This document shows, piece after piece, positions 8,552-16,269 of a DNA stretch of 44,322 nucleotides; within the stretch, counting starts at the first letter, position 1; every line of letters starts with the position of its first letter. Source of the stretch: a virus; IMG/VR virus record IMGVR_UViG_3300006929_000030, positions 1 to 44,322 of that record; one strand, 5' to 3'. The position numbers were made by a program, and so were the translations under genes. The notes under the pieces were generated by a model. It saw only the letters and a program-made list of their open reading frames with translations, searched no databases and was not told the DNA's origin.

Positions 8552-11500
8552 TGGCACAACCTACTGCTATACTTGAATATTGGCATAATGACACTAATTG
8601 GTTTGGAGCAGCCACCCATGATGGATTTTCAGCGGTTTTAAGGTTTAAAATTGAAAAACAATTAAATCGTCCTGCTGTAGCAAAAGTTATTTTAGCGAAC
8701 ACCTCTAAAGATTTAAACTCGTCAACGGCAGCCACCGCCACAGGTAATTTATCAAGTGTTTTTACAGACTATATGCCTGTAAGGTTAAAAGATGATGCTA
8801 CAAATTCTTATTTAATTATTGGAAGAGTGTATAACGCAAAATATAGACATGATTTCTTTTTAGGAAATGTTGTTGAATTAACAATTAAAGACGGTTTGCA
8901 AGAACTTGCGGAATATTCAGTAAGTAACGCGCCTTTAAGTTTACGTCGAGTGCCAATAAGTGGCTCCACAGAATCAAGAAGCGAAATTATTGAATATATT
9001 GTTGGAACAGCAACATCAAATATTATAACAACTGTATCTGATAAATTTGAAGATTCTGTAACGGACTTTAAAACTAATGAAAAAGATACAAATACTCAAT
9101 CAGCCGCAGGTGCAGGATTGTATGATGTGTCGCGAAGCGGACCAACTTTATTAAGTAGTATTGGGCGATTGGCTGAACATGACCCACATAATGCTACGGA
9201 CGGAGAACATTTTGGCTTTGATTTTTATGTTGATTCTGGCGTTACTAGTATACAGGCTAAAGATACTGAAGGAGTTCCTGCCGCTGAGTTAAATTATTTT
9301 GAACGTATGACAAGACCTGGGTCAACAGGAACAACCAGCGCAGACCCTCCTAAATACGGATTAACATTTGAGTATCCAGCAGATGATTGGACTGGAGAAA
9401 CAAATTTTAAAAAGATTATTAAGTCTGACGCCAACTTTGATACCGATACGGAACAATTATATACATCTGCAATTGTGCATTTCACAGATACACATCCATA
9501 TTATGATGAAGATGCTACCAATGACCCGTATTTAGGAAGCAAAGGAGAATTAGCCGAAATAGCAGAATTTGAATTACTAAGCGGAACTATTACCGGCGAT
9601 TTTCCTTGGGAACGTAAATCATTACGCTATAGGTCAATTGAATTAGAAGGTGTAAACAATCCTGGATTTTTATACGCGGCAGGTTCCAGTACACCTTTTG
9701 CCACTTTTCATTACCAAAGCGGAACAGGAGCTAATCAATATCTCGTAGTTTCTAATATTACATCCGCAACTGAAATAGCAAGAGGATTTAACAAGATAGG
9801 ACATATTTTTGGAGAAGAGGGAGAAGAGTCTAATCATGGCGGAACTACTGTCGTTGCTTATCCATCAGGCACTGGCACAAAGCGACTTTTTACTGTAGAC
9901 GCAGGGTTACTTTCGAATAGTAGCACCAATTCGCCTTACATAGATATTACTCTTGAGTCAGCCAGACCAAAAACTGAATTAGGTGTAAGTCGTCCGTTAG
10001 AGCTTTTTAAACATAGAGGTGATTCAAATGAAACTATAATTAGAGAAGTGGCTACTGAATTGGATAGAAAAACGCGTAAAAGTATTACGGAAGCAACAAT
10101 TACAGTTGAAAACTATCCTATGGTAAGATTAGAGGCGTTGGGTATTAATATTACACGTAGTGGTCAGACGGTTAATTTTATTTACGACACTGCTAATAGT
10201 GCTAAAGCCTTTACAAGTGCTGATGGCTCTGTGACAACTAACGACCTTCGAGTGTTTGGCATAAAAAAAGGAATGGTTGTAGCTGAGTTAGATGATTTTG
10301 GTGAAATAACTAGATATGCATACATTGCTTCCGTATCATATTCAGCAAGTGGGAACACTACAGGTACCCTTACATACGGAACTGCATCAGACGGAACAGA
10401 TACAAGCGATGGAACGGCTTTAAACGCAACAAAAAATATGGCAATTTTTATTCCTACAGAACCAGGACACTCTGTTCGAGTTAAAAATAAAACTTGGAAT
10501 GTTGATACAAATTTCATAATTACAGAAATTACATATGAATTAAATATTCAAGGTGCGATATTAGCAGTGCTTACAGGTTATGGAACAGGCGTAAATTCAT
10601 CCGGAATACCTTCTAACATAGTCACTGTTATGCCTAACCGAAATGATATACATTTTAATCGACCACCAGGACAATTACAGTGGGAAATACCCAATGGCTT
10701 TATTGAAGCTGTAGACCATGACACTATTCGAGTGCAACACATTGATGGGTCAAGCGCACAAGTTACGGTGGCTGTATCAGATGGAAAAAGATATGTTATG
10801 GATACAGGTAATTATAATATTCCATATCCATCGCACACAGTAAGCGGAACAGCAAAAAGTATTCCTCATACAATGTTTTTAAGAACTAAAGGTTCGGTAG
10901 CATCTCCTTTATCTACGGACTTAAAAGATTTGCAAATGTTGCCTAACGAACATTCAACATCAAGCGTAAAAACGTATGCTGAACTAGGTCAATTCGATTA
11001 TGATATTGTTTTTGGAACTGTTCGCGCTGATTTAGACAGCTCAGGCAAAGCCACTTTTGATTTTCGAGGAAGCGGGGCAAATCTGTGCGTACCCGTAATT
11101 GATGTGACTGCTATCGCTAATAACCGCATGACTCAATCCTTATTAAAAAAAGGCGCGCAGCCATGGTCAACCAATTTACACATTGAAGGAACTGCCTATA
11201 ACGCAGTTAAATGGCACGCGAAAGGTTCGAGCGATTCAACTGACGCAAATGTTAGTTTTGGTGAAGATTCTGGTGTCGGTGAAGCTATTACGGCTAGCAC
11301 TTTAACAGGATTAAGCAATAATACTACATACTATATTTATAAACGTATTGGAGCAAGCGCAAATGCCGCCTTAGTCTCTACTACAAATTTTCAAGATGCT
11401 TACCAAGATGAGCGTATTTTAATGGCAACGATTACGGTGGGAACATCCGCTAGTGGGTCGGCACCAACAATACTTCCTTTTAATGGTACCGTTCCTACAA

Positions 11501-12471
11501 TCTCTGCCGTTTCAATTGCTGGAAATGCTATTACTGCTGATTCAATTCAGGCAGGAACAATCACAGCTAGTGAAATTGATGCCAATACAATTACTGCAAA
11601 CGAGCTGGCTTCAGGCTCTATAACAACCCAAATTACCTCTGATATGACTGGAGTAACCATGAACGCCGCTGGTCAAATCATGTCTGGTAAAACTGAGTAT
11701 GGAAGTGGAACGGGGTATATATTAGAGTATAACGGTGGTACTCCTAAATTCGATATTGGAAACACATCTCAACATATGCGTTGGACTGGAAGTGCGGTAG
11801 ATATTAAAGGAAGTTTGACGGTTGCTGGCTCGGGAGTAATACTTGATTCTGGTACGGCAGTAGATAGCCAAATAACCTTTACGGATAGCAATGGTGGAGC
11901 TTTTAGAGTTGTATATGATAATAGCCAATCTAACGCTATGTTATATCATACAGATGCGGCAAGGGGTAGTAATGAGCCTAGTATTAGTATAGGGTTTGAT
12001 GAAATTCAAATGCAAGGAATTACATATCCAAATTCAGATGGCGGTCATTTATTAGGCAAATCTAGTAAACGCTGGCATACAGTTTATGCGGTAAATGGCG
12101 TATCTACTACTTCTGACGTTAATGCAAAAACTAATATTGCACCTATTACAAAAGGATTAGATATTATTACTTCTCTAAGTCCTATTTCTTATAACATAAA
12201 AGATGCAGAAAGTAATGAAGTTTCAAGTAGAGTGGGATTTGGAATTACTTCACAAGAATTAAAAGAGGTCTTATTAGCAAATGGATATGATTCTAATGTC
12301 GGAGCTTATAATGAAGACATAGTTTATTTTGATGATAATGGAAATGAGACTAAGGACAGTTCTGGTACTCCAAAAACTTATTGGGGAATTACTTATACCG
12401 AATTAATCGCTCCATTAATTGCCGCCATTAAAGAATTAAAAGCCGAAATAGATGCATTAAAAAACGGCTAA
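8551..12471 (+). CDS. Tail tip/fibre protein with C-terminal S74 intramolecular chaperone
   Basis: 1306 residues, the largest gene. Residues 1 to about 700 are a hub-like beta-rich region. Around 960-1045 are short repeats of the type SIQAGTITASEIDANTITA found in trimeric fibres. The C terminus (from about 1185) matches the peptidase S74 intramolecular chaperone domain seen in endosialidases and fibre proteins: S1188-D-x3-K1193 provides the Ser/Lys dyad, followed by NIAPITKGLDIITSLSPISY and a final coiled coil. Known members cut themselves at the Ser after trimer folding, which here would release about 119 residues. Likely host-contact protein of the tail. Confidence 0.75.
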   Translation: MAQPTAILEYWHNDTNWFGAATHDGFSAVLRFKIEKQLNRPAVAKVILANTSKDLNSSTAATATGNLSSVFTDYMPVRLKDDATNSYLIIGRVYNAKYRHDFFLGNVVELTIKDGLQELAEYSVSNAPLSLRRVPISGSTESRSEIIEYIVGTATSNIITTVSDKFEDSVTDFKTNEKDTNTQSAAGAGLYDVSRSGPTLLSSIGRLAEHDPHNATDGEHFGFDFYVDSGVTSIQAKDTEGVPAAELNYFERMTRPGSTGTTSADPPKYGLTFEYPADDWTGETNFKKIIKSDANFDTDTEQLYTSAIVHFTDTHPYYDEDATNDPYLGSKGELAEIAEFELLSGTITGDFPWERKSLRYRSIELEGVNNPGFLYAAGSSTPFATFHYQSGTGANQYLVVSNITSATEIARGFNKIGHIFGEEGEESNHGGTTVVAYPSGTGTKRLFTVDAGLLSNSSTNSPYIDITLESARPKTELGVSRPLELFKHRGDSNETIIREVATELDRKTRKSITEATITVENYPMVRLEALGINITRSGQTVNFIYDTANSAKAFTSADGSVTTNDLRVFGIKKGMVVAELDDFGEITRYAYIASVSYSASGNTTGTLTYGTASDGTDTSDGTALNATKNMAIFIPTEPGHSVRVKNKTWNVDTNFIITEITYELNIQGAILAVLTGYGTGVNSSGIPSNIVTVMPNRNDIHFNRPPGQLQWEIPNGFIEAVDHDTIRVQHIDGSSAQVTVAVSDGKRYVMDTGNYNIPYPSHTVSGTAKSIPHTMFLRTKGSVASPLSTDLKDLQMLPNEHSTSSVKTYAELGQFDYDIVFGTVRADLDSSGKATFDFRGSGANLCVPVIDVTAIANNRMTQSLLKKGAQPWSTNLHIEGTAYNAVKWHAKGSSDSTDANVSFGEDSGVGEAITASTLTGLSNNTTYYIYKRIGASANAALVSTTNFQDAYQDERILMATITVGTSASGSAPTILPFNGTVPTISAVSIAGNAITADSIQAGTITASEIDANTITANELASGSITTQITSDMTGVTMNAAGQIMSGKTEYGSGTGYILEYNGGTPKFDIGNTSQHMRWTGSAVDIKGSLTVAGSGVILDSGTAVDSQITFTDSNGGAFRVVYDNSQSNAMLYHTDAARGSNEPSISIGFDEIQMQGITYPNSDGGHLLGKSSKRWHTVYAVNGVSTTSDVNAKTNIAPITKGLDIITSLSPISYNIKDAESNEVSSRVGFGITSQELKEVLLANGYDSNVGAYNEDIVYFDDNGNETKDSSGTPKTYWGITYTELIAPLIAAIKELKAEIDALKNG

Positions 12472-12855
12472 ATGAGAACTGATAAAAAGATTATCAGGCT
12501 ACGAATAAGAAATCCTCTATTGACTGGCACGGACATTGCTAGTAAAATTGGTGTAACTCGTCAATATGTTTCACAAATACTTAAACAGAATGGCTTAAAT
12601 AATAAACAGCCACATTATAAAAAGAAGGTAGCGGTCTGTCGTGTATGTCAAACTCTTACCAAAAATAATAAAAAGTTCTGTTCAAACAGTGTTTGTAGGC
12701 AACAATATTACCATATTCCAGTAGAATGTGCGTTTTGTCATTATCAATTTACCTTAGAAAGAGGTCAAATTGTTCAAAGATACAACCGAGGTATGAAGAA
12801 TATTTATTGTAGCCACTCTTGTTATGCTAAAGGACAGAAAGATGGCATAAGTTAA
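12472..12855 (+). CDS. HTH plus zinc-finger regulatory protein
   Basis: 127 residues, ATG directly after the previous stop. Residues 15-40 form a helix-turn-helix (GTDIASKIGVTRQYVSQILKQ). A cysteine-rich region follows: CRVCQTL..., FCSNSVC, CAFCHYQF and YCSHSCYAKG, suggesting two to three zinc-binding knuckles. It sits one codon junction before a sigma-like factor, so a role in phage transcription control is plausible. It could alternatively be an HNH-like remnant, since the zinc pattern resembles zinc knuckles of homing endonucleases, but no catalytic HNH motif is visible. Confidence 0.6.
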   Translation: MRTDKKIIRLRIRNPLLTGTDIASKIGVTRQYVSQILKQNGLNNKQPHYKKKVAVCRVCQTLTKNNKKFCSNSVCRQQYYHIPVECAFCHYQFTLERGQIVQRYNRGMKNIYCSHSCYAKGQKDGIS

Positions 12856-13389
12856 ATGGAAATTAATGATGAATTACTGGCTCAATGGGAGCCAAAAGTA
12901 CAACGCTTACTAAAAAACACGTTTGTTCTTGGCTTAGACCGTGAGGATATTGCTCAAGAGCTACGCATTGCCATAATAAAAGCCGCAGGAAACTTTTCTG
13001 AAGACAGAGGAGTATCATTTCATACTTATTTACATACGGTAATGATAAATTCTCTTAGAACTTTAATTTCCAAAGCGCAAAAATCCAAAAATATTCATGA
13101 AGCCTACAACATAGACGGAATAAATTTAGATACTGACGCTAATTCTGGTTATATTTCTGCATCTTTAGCCGAGAGTTTGATGGATTCATCCTCTTTAGAG
13201 TTTATGGATACCGTAGAATTAATGGATATTATTACTAGAGCTGGATTATCTCAACTTGAATTAGCCTTTTTAGAGCTTAGGTTAGAAGGAACACCAATGG
13301 ACAGAATTAGTTACTTGTTAGATATGCCGGCATATAAAGTTAGGTCCTCAATTCAACGTAAAATTAAAAAATATTTAAAAACTCCTTAA
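12856..13389 (+). CDS. RNA polymerase sigma-like factor (sigma-70 family, ECF size)
   Basis: 177 residues. Residues about 25-77 match region 2: DREDIAQELRIAIIKAAGNF, then RGVSFHTYLHTVMINSL, the helices that bind core polymerase and the -10 box. Residues about 130-176 resemble region 4 (LSQLELAFLELRLEGTPMDRIS, then an HTH ending VRSSIQRKIKKYL) that reads the -35 box. Linker length is typical of two-domain sigma factors. ATG abuts the stop of the HTH/zinc gene. It likely redirects host polymerase to phage promoters; the 44-base elements at 30883 and 35355 are candidate targets. Weak point: region 4 is divergent. Confidence 0.7.
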   Translation: MEINDELLAQWEPKVQRLLKNTFVLGLDREDIAQELRIAIIKAAGNFSEDRGVSFHTYLHTVMINSLRTLISKAQKSKNIHEAYNIDGINLDTDANSGYISASLAESLMDSSSLEFMDTVELMDIITRAGLSQLELAFLELRLEGTPMDRISYLLDMPAYKVRSSIQRKIKKYLKTP

Positions 13390-13395
13390 AAAAAC

Positions 13396-13423
13396 TTGCA
13401 TTTTAAAATATGTATGCTACCAT
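13396..13423 (+). promoter_or_regulatory. Promoter: TTGCAT-16-TACCAT with extended TGC
   Basis: TTGCAT at 13396-13401 and TACCAT at 13418-13423 are 16 bases apart, with TGC directly before the -10 (extended -10). The same TGCTACCAT occurs at 14816-14824. It drives the gene at 13458, whose leader has AAGGAG. TACCAT fits the actinobacterial -10 consensus TASSDT. Confidence 0.65.
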
Positions 13424-13457
13424 GACTACATAAATTAAAGTTAAGGAGCAAACAACA

Positions 13458-13967
13458 ATGGTTACAAAACTTACAAATTCAAAAGGAAAAACCTCTAAAA
13501 CTAATAGCACCATGATGGAAGCGTACGGAGACGAGTATCAGACGTATTATTCGCCAAGAGACATTAAAACCAGTCTTTGGGTGTGTGAAGACTGCAAATT
13601 AGTTTGGACACGAAAACATCAAGCAGAAAGTTGTGGAGAAGGAACGTATCCTGTGTATGATTCATATGGTTTTGGGGAAACTTACTCGCGTAATCACTGC
13701 ACATCTTTTCCTCAATGGTATGTCAATCGTTTGACAGGGAAAAAATACTACTATATGCGAAACGCCATTGGACGTATGGTTAATGGCAGACTTCAACCAA
13801 TTAAACAAGTTGAACACTTTGAGGGAGCTCCATTAAAATCTAAGATTGTGGACACAGAAGTTGAGCAGGAAGTAAAATCATTTAACAGGGAACATGATAA
13901 TTTGAGCGGATGGACCGAAGAGCAAATAGACTACCTAGAACTATGTGTTGACCTACAGGAGTATTAA
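13458..13967 (+). CDS. Hypothetical zinc-ribbon protein, first gene after a promoter
   Basis: 169 residues preceded by a promoter and AAGGAG. Residues 43-62 hold VCEDCKLVWTRKHQAESCG, a C-x2-C...H...C zinc site. The middle is aromatic-rich (YPVYDSYGFGETYSRNHC, KYYYMRNAIGRM) and the C terminus helical and acidic. No family recognised. First-gene position of a likely early operon suggests a host-takeover or regulatory role, unproven. Confidence 0.55.
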   Translation: MVTKLTNSKGKTSKTNSTMMEAYGDEYQTYYSPRDIKTSLWVCEDCKLVWTRKHQAESCGEGTYPVYDSYGFGETYSRNHCTSFPQWYVNRLTGKKYYYMRNAIGRMVNGRLQPIKQVEHFEGAPLKSKIVDTEVEQEVKSFNREHDNLSGWTEEQIDYLELCVDLQEY

Positions 13968-13968
13968 A

Positions 13969-14184
13969 ATGATTATGGGTAATTCACTTCCGACTCATTG
14001 CTCTATATGCGATATAGCACTTTATCCAGTGCCTAAAAATACCTTTATAGCGGGCCACAATGCTAGACCCATTAGTGAGGATAATTGTTGCACCAAGTGC
14101 TTAAATACCGTAGTTATACCGAAACGTAAAAAGCTAATTGAGGAATTAAGAGCAAAAAAAGCAAATGAAGCTAACGCAAGATAA
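13969..14184 (+). CDS. Small zinc-finger protein
   Basis: 71 residues from the ATG at 13969, chosen because CAGGAG lies seven bases upstream; an in-frame ATG at 13945 has no such site and would overlap the previous gene by 23 bases. Two C-x2-C pairs (HCSICDIALYP and CCTKCLNTV) separated by about 30 residues form a probable single zinc site, followed by a basic helical tail (PKRKKLIEELRAKKA). A nucleic-acid-binding role is possible. Confidence 0.6.
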   Translation: MIMGNSLPTHCSICDIALYPVPKNTFIAGHNARPISEDNCCTKCLNTVVIPKRKKLIEELRAKKANEANAR

Positions 14185-14793
14185 TAAACTTTATATTCCT
14201 GACTCCGATAATTGGTGGTGGCGTGAAGGTTACGAGAACAAACAATTCTTGGAAACCATGAAGCATGTGCCTAATAAAGGCGTTGCTATAGATGTTGGAG
14301 CCCATGTAGGTATATGGACTAGACGATTAGCCGAAATTTTTACTAAGGTACATGCATTTGAACCTGTTCCAGACCATGTTGACTGTTGGAAAGTTAATAC
14401 CCAGACCTATGCAAATGTGTTTTTAGAACAAGTGGCATTATCTAATATAGCTAAAGCTACCAAAATGAAACAAACTAAACATAATTCTGGAGTTTCCAGC
14501 CTTGTTTATAAGCCAAATTTACTTAAAACAAGCGTTGAGATAAACGTTTCAACCCAAACCTTGGACAGTTTTAACTTAACTAATGTTGATTTTATCAAAA
14601 TTGATGTGGAACGACACGAGTTAGAGGTGTTAGAAGGCGCTGAAAATACTATAAATACATATTCGCCAGTTATTTTTATTGAAATAGATGATAGCGAAAG
14701 AAAAAACCTATCAATGCCCATAGTTGGTTATTAAATAAAGGCTATAAAGAATTTCTAGTGATGAGTTCAAGCAATTATTTGTTTAAAAAATAA
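14165..14793 (+). CDS. FkbM-type SAM methyltransferase read through a -1 frameshift
   Basis: The in-frame part is 189 residues ending at 14734. Motif I is AIDVGAHVGIWTRRLA (about residues 41-56), then the acidic strand VHAFEPVPDHV, VDFIKIDVERHELEVLEGA and VIFIEIDDSERKN, the signature of FkbM-family O-methyltransferases. The family's C terminus (Leu-x-x-Lys-Gly-Tyr ... Asn-x-Leu-Phe) is missing in this frame but present in the -1 frame directly after A AAA AAC at 14701-14707: PINAHSWLLNKGYKEF then SSSNYLF, stop at 14791-14793. So either programmed frameshifting, a recent mutation or a homopolymer sequencing error. Overlaps the previous gene by 20 bases. Substrate unknown; sugar or small-molecule methylation is usual in the family. 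Confidence 0.65.
14701..14707 (+). promoter_or_regulatory. Candidate -1 slippery heptamer A AAA AAC
   Basis: In the zero frame the codons are AGA AAA AAC CTA, so the heptamer is phased exactly as X XXY YYZ. A -1 slip restores the conserved C terminus of the methyltransferase. No strong downstream stem-loop was seen. Confidence 0.5.
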
Positions 14794-14795
14794 GG

Positions 14796-14824
14796 TTGTA
14801 TATTTATTAATACTTTGCTACCAT
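14796..14824 (+). promoter_or_regulatory. Promoter: TTGTAT-17-TACCAT with extended TGC
   Basis: TTGTAT at 14796-14801 and TACCAT at 14819-14824 are 17 bases apart, and TGC precedes the -10. It closely resembles the promoter at 13396 and lies just ahead of a 42-codon ORF with its own SD and downstream terminator. Confidence 0.65.
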
Positions 14825-14855
14825 ACATATATTAAATTTTAGGAGAATAGACACC

Positions 14856-14984
14856 ATGAACTTAGAGTTAACCGAAAAACAAATACAACGAGTGTTAAAA
14901 CACTTACATGATACCGATTCCGAGCTTTGGAAAATTATTCAAAGGCAATATATGAAAAGTATGATAAATAGTACCTCCTTATAA
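14856..14984 (+). CDS. 42-residue protein in its own promoter-terminator unit
   Basis: ATG at 14856 is preceded by TAGGAG with ten bases spacing. The predicted peptide starts MNLELTEKQIQRVLKHL and is a charged amphipathic helix. It is flanked by a TACCAT promoter upstream and a strong terminator at 15031, so it appears to be expressed alone. No family recognised; small early phage proteins of this type often inhibit or redirect host enzymes, which is only a guess here. Confidence 0.55.
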   Translation: MNLELTEKQIQRVLKHLHDTDSELWKIIQRQYMKSMINSTSL

Positions 14985-14986
14985 TT

Positions 14987-15028
14987 CATTGTCTCATTAG
15001 ATTCACTGTACGGTCTTTTGAGATAATG
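14987..15028 (+). ncRNA. Stem-loop between mini-gene and terminator
   Basis: CATTGTCTCA (14987-14996) can pair with TGAGATAATG (15019-15028): nine Watson-Crick pairs and one G-U, with a 22-base loop. It is followed three bases later by the terminator hairpin. Together they could form the 3' end of the mini-gene mRNA or a small structured RNA. A non-coding function is speculative. Confidence 0.4.
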
Positions 15029-15030
15029 TT

Positions 15031-15072
15031 AATACCCCTTAGCTTTGTGATTTTAGTTAAGGGGTATTTTTA
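15031..15072 (+). terminator. Rho-independent terminator
   Basis: AATACCCCTTA (15031-15041) pairs with TAAGGGGTATT (15058-15068), an 11-base stem with a 16-base loop and GC core CCCC/GGGG, followed by a T run (15067-15071). It ends the unit driven from 14796. Confidence 0.8.
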
Positions 15073-15085
15073 ATTAATTCGTGTG

Positions 15086-15091
15086 TATAAT
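15086..15091 (+). promoter_or_regulatory. TATAAT placed for a leaderless mRNA
   Basis: TATAAT lies just after the terminator and ends six bases before the ATG at 15097, so transcription would start at or next to the start codon. There is no SD upstream of that ATG. The -35 region is poor, and the expected site overlaps the terminator stem. Confidence 0.4.
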
Positions 15092-15096
15092 ATAGT

Positions 15097-15363
15097 ATGT
15101 ATTACTCATTAAATGATTTCGATGAATTATCAAAATTAGCGACTGAGGCTAAACCATTTTTTCCTAGCGAACCTGAATTAGCTGTGGAATACTTTGCTCA
15201 GTTTTACAGTCATTTAATTTCGGCATTGATTGTAACTAATGTGTGGGCTTATTTAGAAGCTGAGGTAATTTTAACAACAGGAGATAGAACGGACCCATTG
15301 CGAGCATCTCGAAAATGGCGTCCTACAGATTTTTTGAATTATCAAAAAAAGTTAAGGAATTAA
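15097..15363 (+). CDS. Hypothetical protein, likely leaderless
   Basis: 88 residues, first gene of the replication-side operon after the terminator. The sequence is helical (DELSKLATEAKPFF, LAVEYFAQFYSHLISALIVTNVWAYL) with a moderately hydrophobic centre and a basic C terminus (RASRKWRPTDFLNYQKKL). No family recognised. No SD precedes the ATG, consistent with initiation on a leaderless transcript. Confidence 0.5.
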   Translation: MYYSLNDFDELSKLATEAKPFFPSEPELAVEYFAQFYSHLISALIVTNVWAYLEAEVILTTGDRTDPLRASRKWRPTDFLNYQKKLRN

Positions 15364-15365
15364 AT

Positions 15366-15623
15366 ATGGATAAATATAGAATAGGAATACCTTGTATAGA
15401 AGGTGTAAAATTAGGATTAGCCTTTAATAGTCGATTAAATGACGGTTCTTTATTAGCTAAGGCTAGAGAAACATATAAAAATGATGATGCTATTGGCGGA
15501 ATCTTTGCAGATAAAAAAACATTGCTTAACGCAATTACGGATGCGGTGGGTCCATCGGGTAAACTTAGTATTCAAGAATGGGCGAGTATAGGAAAAGCGT
15601 TAGGCATTTATACGGATAAATAA
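15366..15623 (+). CDS. Hypothetical small protein
   Basis: 85 residues from the ATG at 15366, preferred over an in-frame upstream ATG at 15315 because AAGGA lies just upstream and it avoids a 49-base overlap with the preceding gene. It has a helical C-terminal half (KKTLLNAITDAVGPSG, IQEWASIGKALGIY). No family recognised. Its stop directly abuts the thermonuclease ATG. Confidence 0.55.
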   Translation: MDKYRIGIPCIEGVKLGLAFNSRLNDGSLLAKARETYKNDDAIGGIFADKKTLLNAITDAVGPSGKLSIQEWASIGKALGIYTDK

Positions 15624-16052
15624 ATGTACACATATAAAATAAAAAGTATTAATCGAATTGTTGACGGAGATACCATAGACGTAACTTTGGATTTAGGATT
15701 TGACATACTATTAAATCAACGAGTTAGGTTGGCTGGTATTGATAGTCCTGAAAAACGAACACGGAACAAATTAGAAAAACGATTAGGTTTGGACGCAACT
15801 GAGTGGTTGACCAATAAATTGCATAATGCCACAACAACAGTAATTAAAACCTCAATTGACGGGTCCATGGGTAAATATGGTAGGGTTTTGGGATGGCTGT
15901 TCATTAATGATGATGATGTAAGTTTGAATGATTTAATGATAACAGAAGGCTATGCCTGGGTTTATGATGGCGGTTCTAAAGAAAAAAACTTTGATGATTT
16001 AATTCAAATTCGAAAACAGAATAATACGATTGAAGAAAAAACGCTCGTTTAA
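15624..16052 (+). CDS. Staphylococcal-type thermonuclease (SNase) domain protein
   Basis: 142 residues, one OB-fold SNase domain. Catalytic residues are all present and even carry the same numbers as the staphylococcal enzyme: R35 and D40 in RVRLAGID, E43 in SPE, R87 in GKYGR; the calcium-side Asp motif VDGDTIDV is at 13-20. There is no signal peptide, so it acts inside the cell, probably on host DNA or RNA during takeover or nucleotide recycling. It precedes the replication genes. Confidence 0.85.
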   Translation: MYTYKIKSINRIVDGDTIDVTLDLGFDILLNQRVRLAGIDSPEKRTRNKLEKRLGLDATEWLTNKLHNATTTVIKTSIDGSMGKYGRVLGWLFINDDDVSLNDLMITEGYAWVYDGGSKEKNFDDLIQIRKQNNTIEEKTLV

Positions 16053-16260
16053 AAAAGATGGTTTATTTAAACGGTTGAAGTTGACAACCGAAACGGTTAC
16101 CTTATATGATGTAATCACTGTTGATAAAAAAACTGGAGAAATCGCAACCATAGGCAGAGTATCCAGTAAAGCTGACGCAAAAAGACTCAAAGAACTTTAT
16201 AATAATCAGTTTTTATCTTATTATGTGTTGGAAGATGCAACAGCATTACAAGAAATATGA
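16030..16260 (+). CDS. Small basic hypothetical protein, probable TTG start
   Basis: Up to 76 residues. The frame has no ATG near its beginning; TTG at 16030 is the best start and overlaps the nuclease gene by 23 bases. No clear SD is seen. The N terminus is very basic (KKKRSFKKDGLFKRLKL), then a compact alpha/beta pattern (YDVITVDKKTGEIATIGRV, KADAKRLKELYNN). A nucleic-acid contact is possible; the start is uncertain. Confidence 0.45.
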   Translation: MKKKRSFKKDGLFKRLKLTTETVTLYDVITVDKKTGEIATIGRVSSKADAKRLKELYNNQFLSYYVLEDATALQEI

Positions 16261-16269
16261 GGAAAACGA

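Noticed and set aside
10182-10517. 111-codon minus-strand ORF inside the tail tip gene
   Set aside because: Shadow of the large tail gene; no start signal or recognised domain.
15366-15623. Upstream start at 15315 for the small protein
   Set aside because: It lacks an SD and would overlap the preceding gene by 49 bases; the ATG at 15366 has AAGGA upstream.
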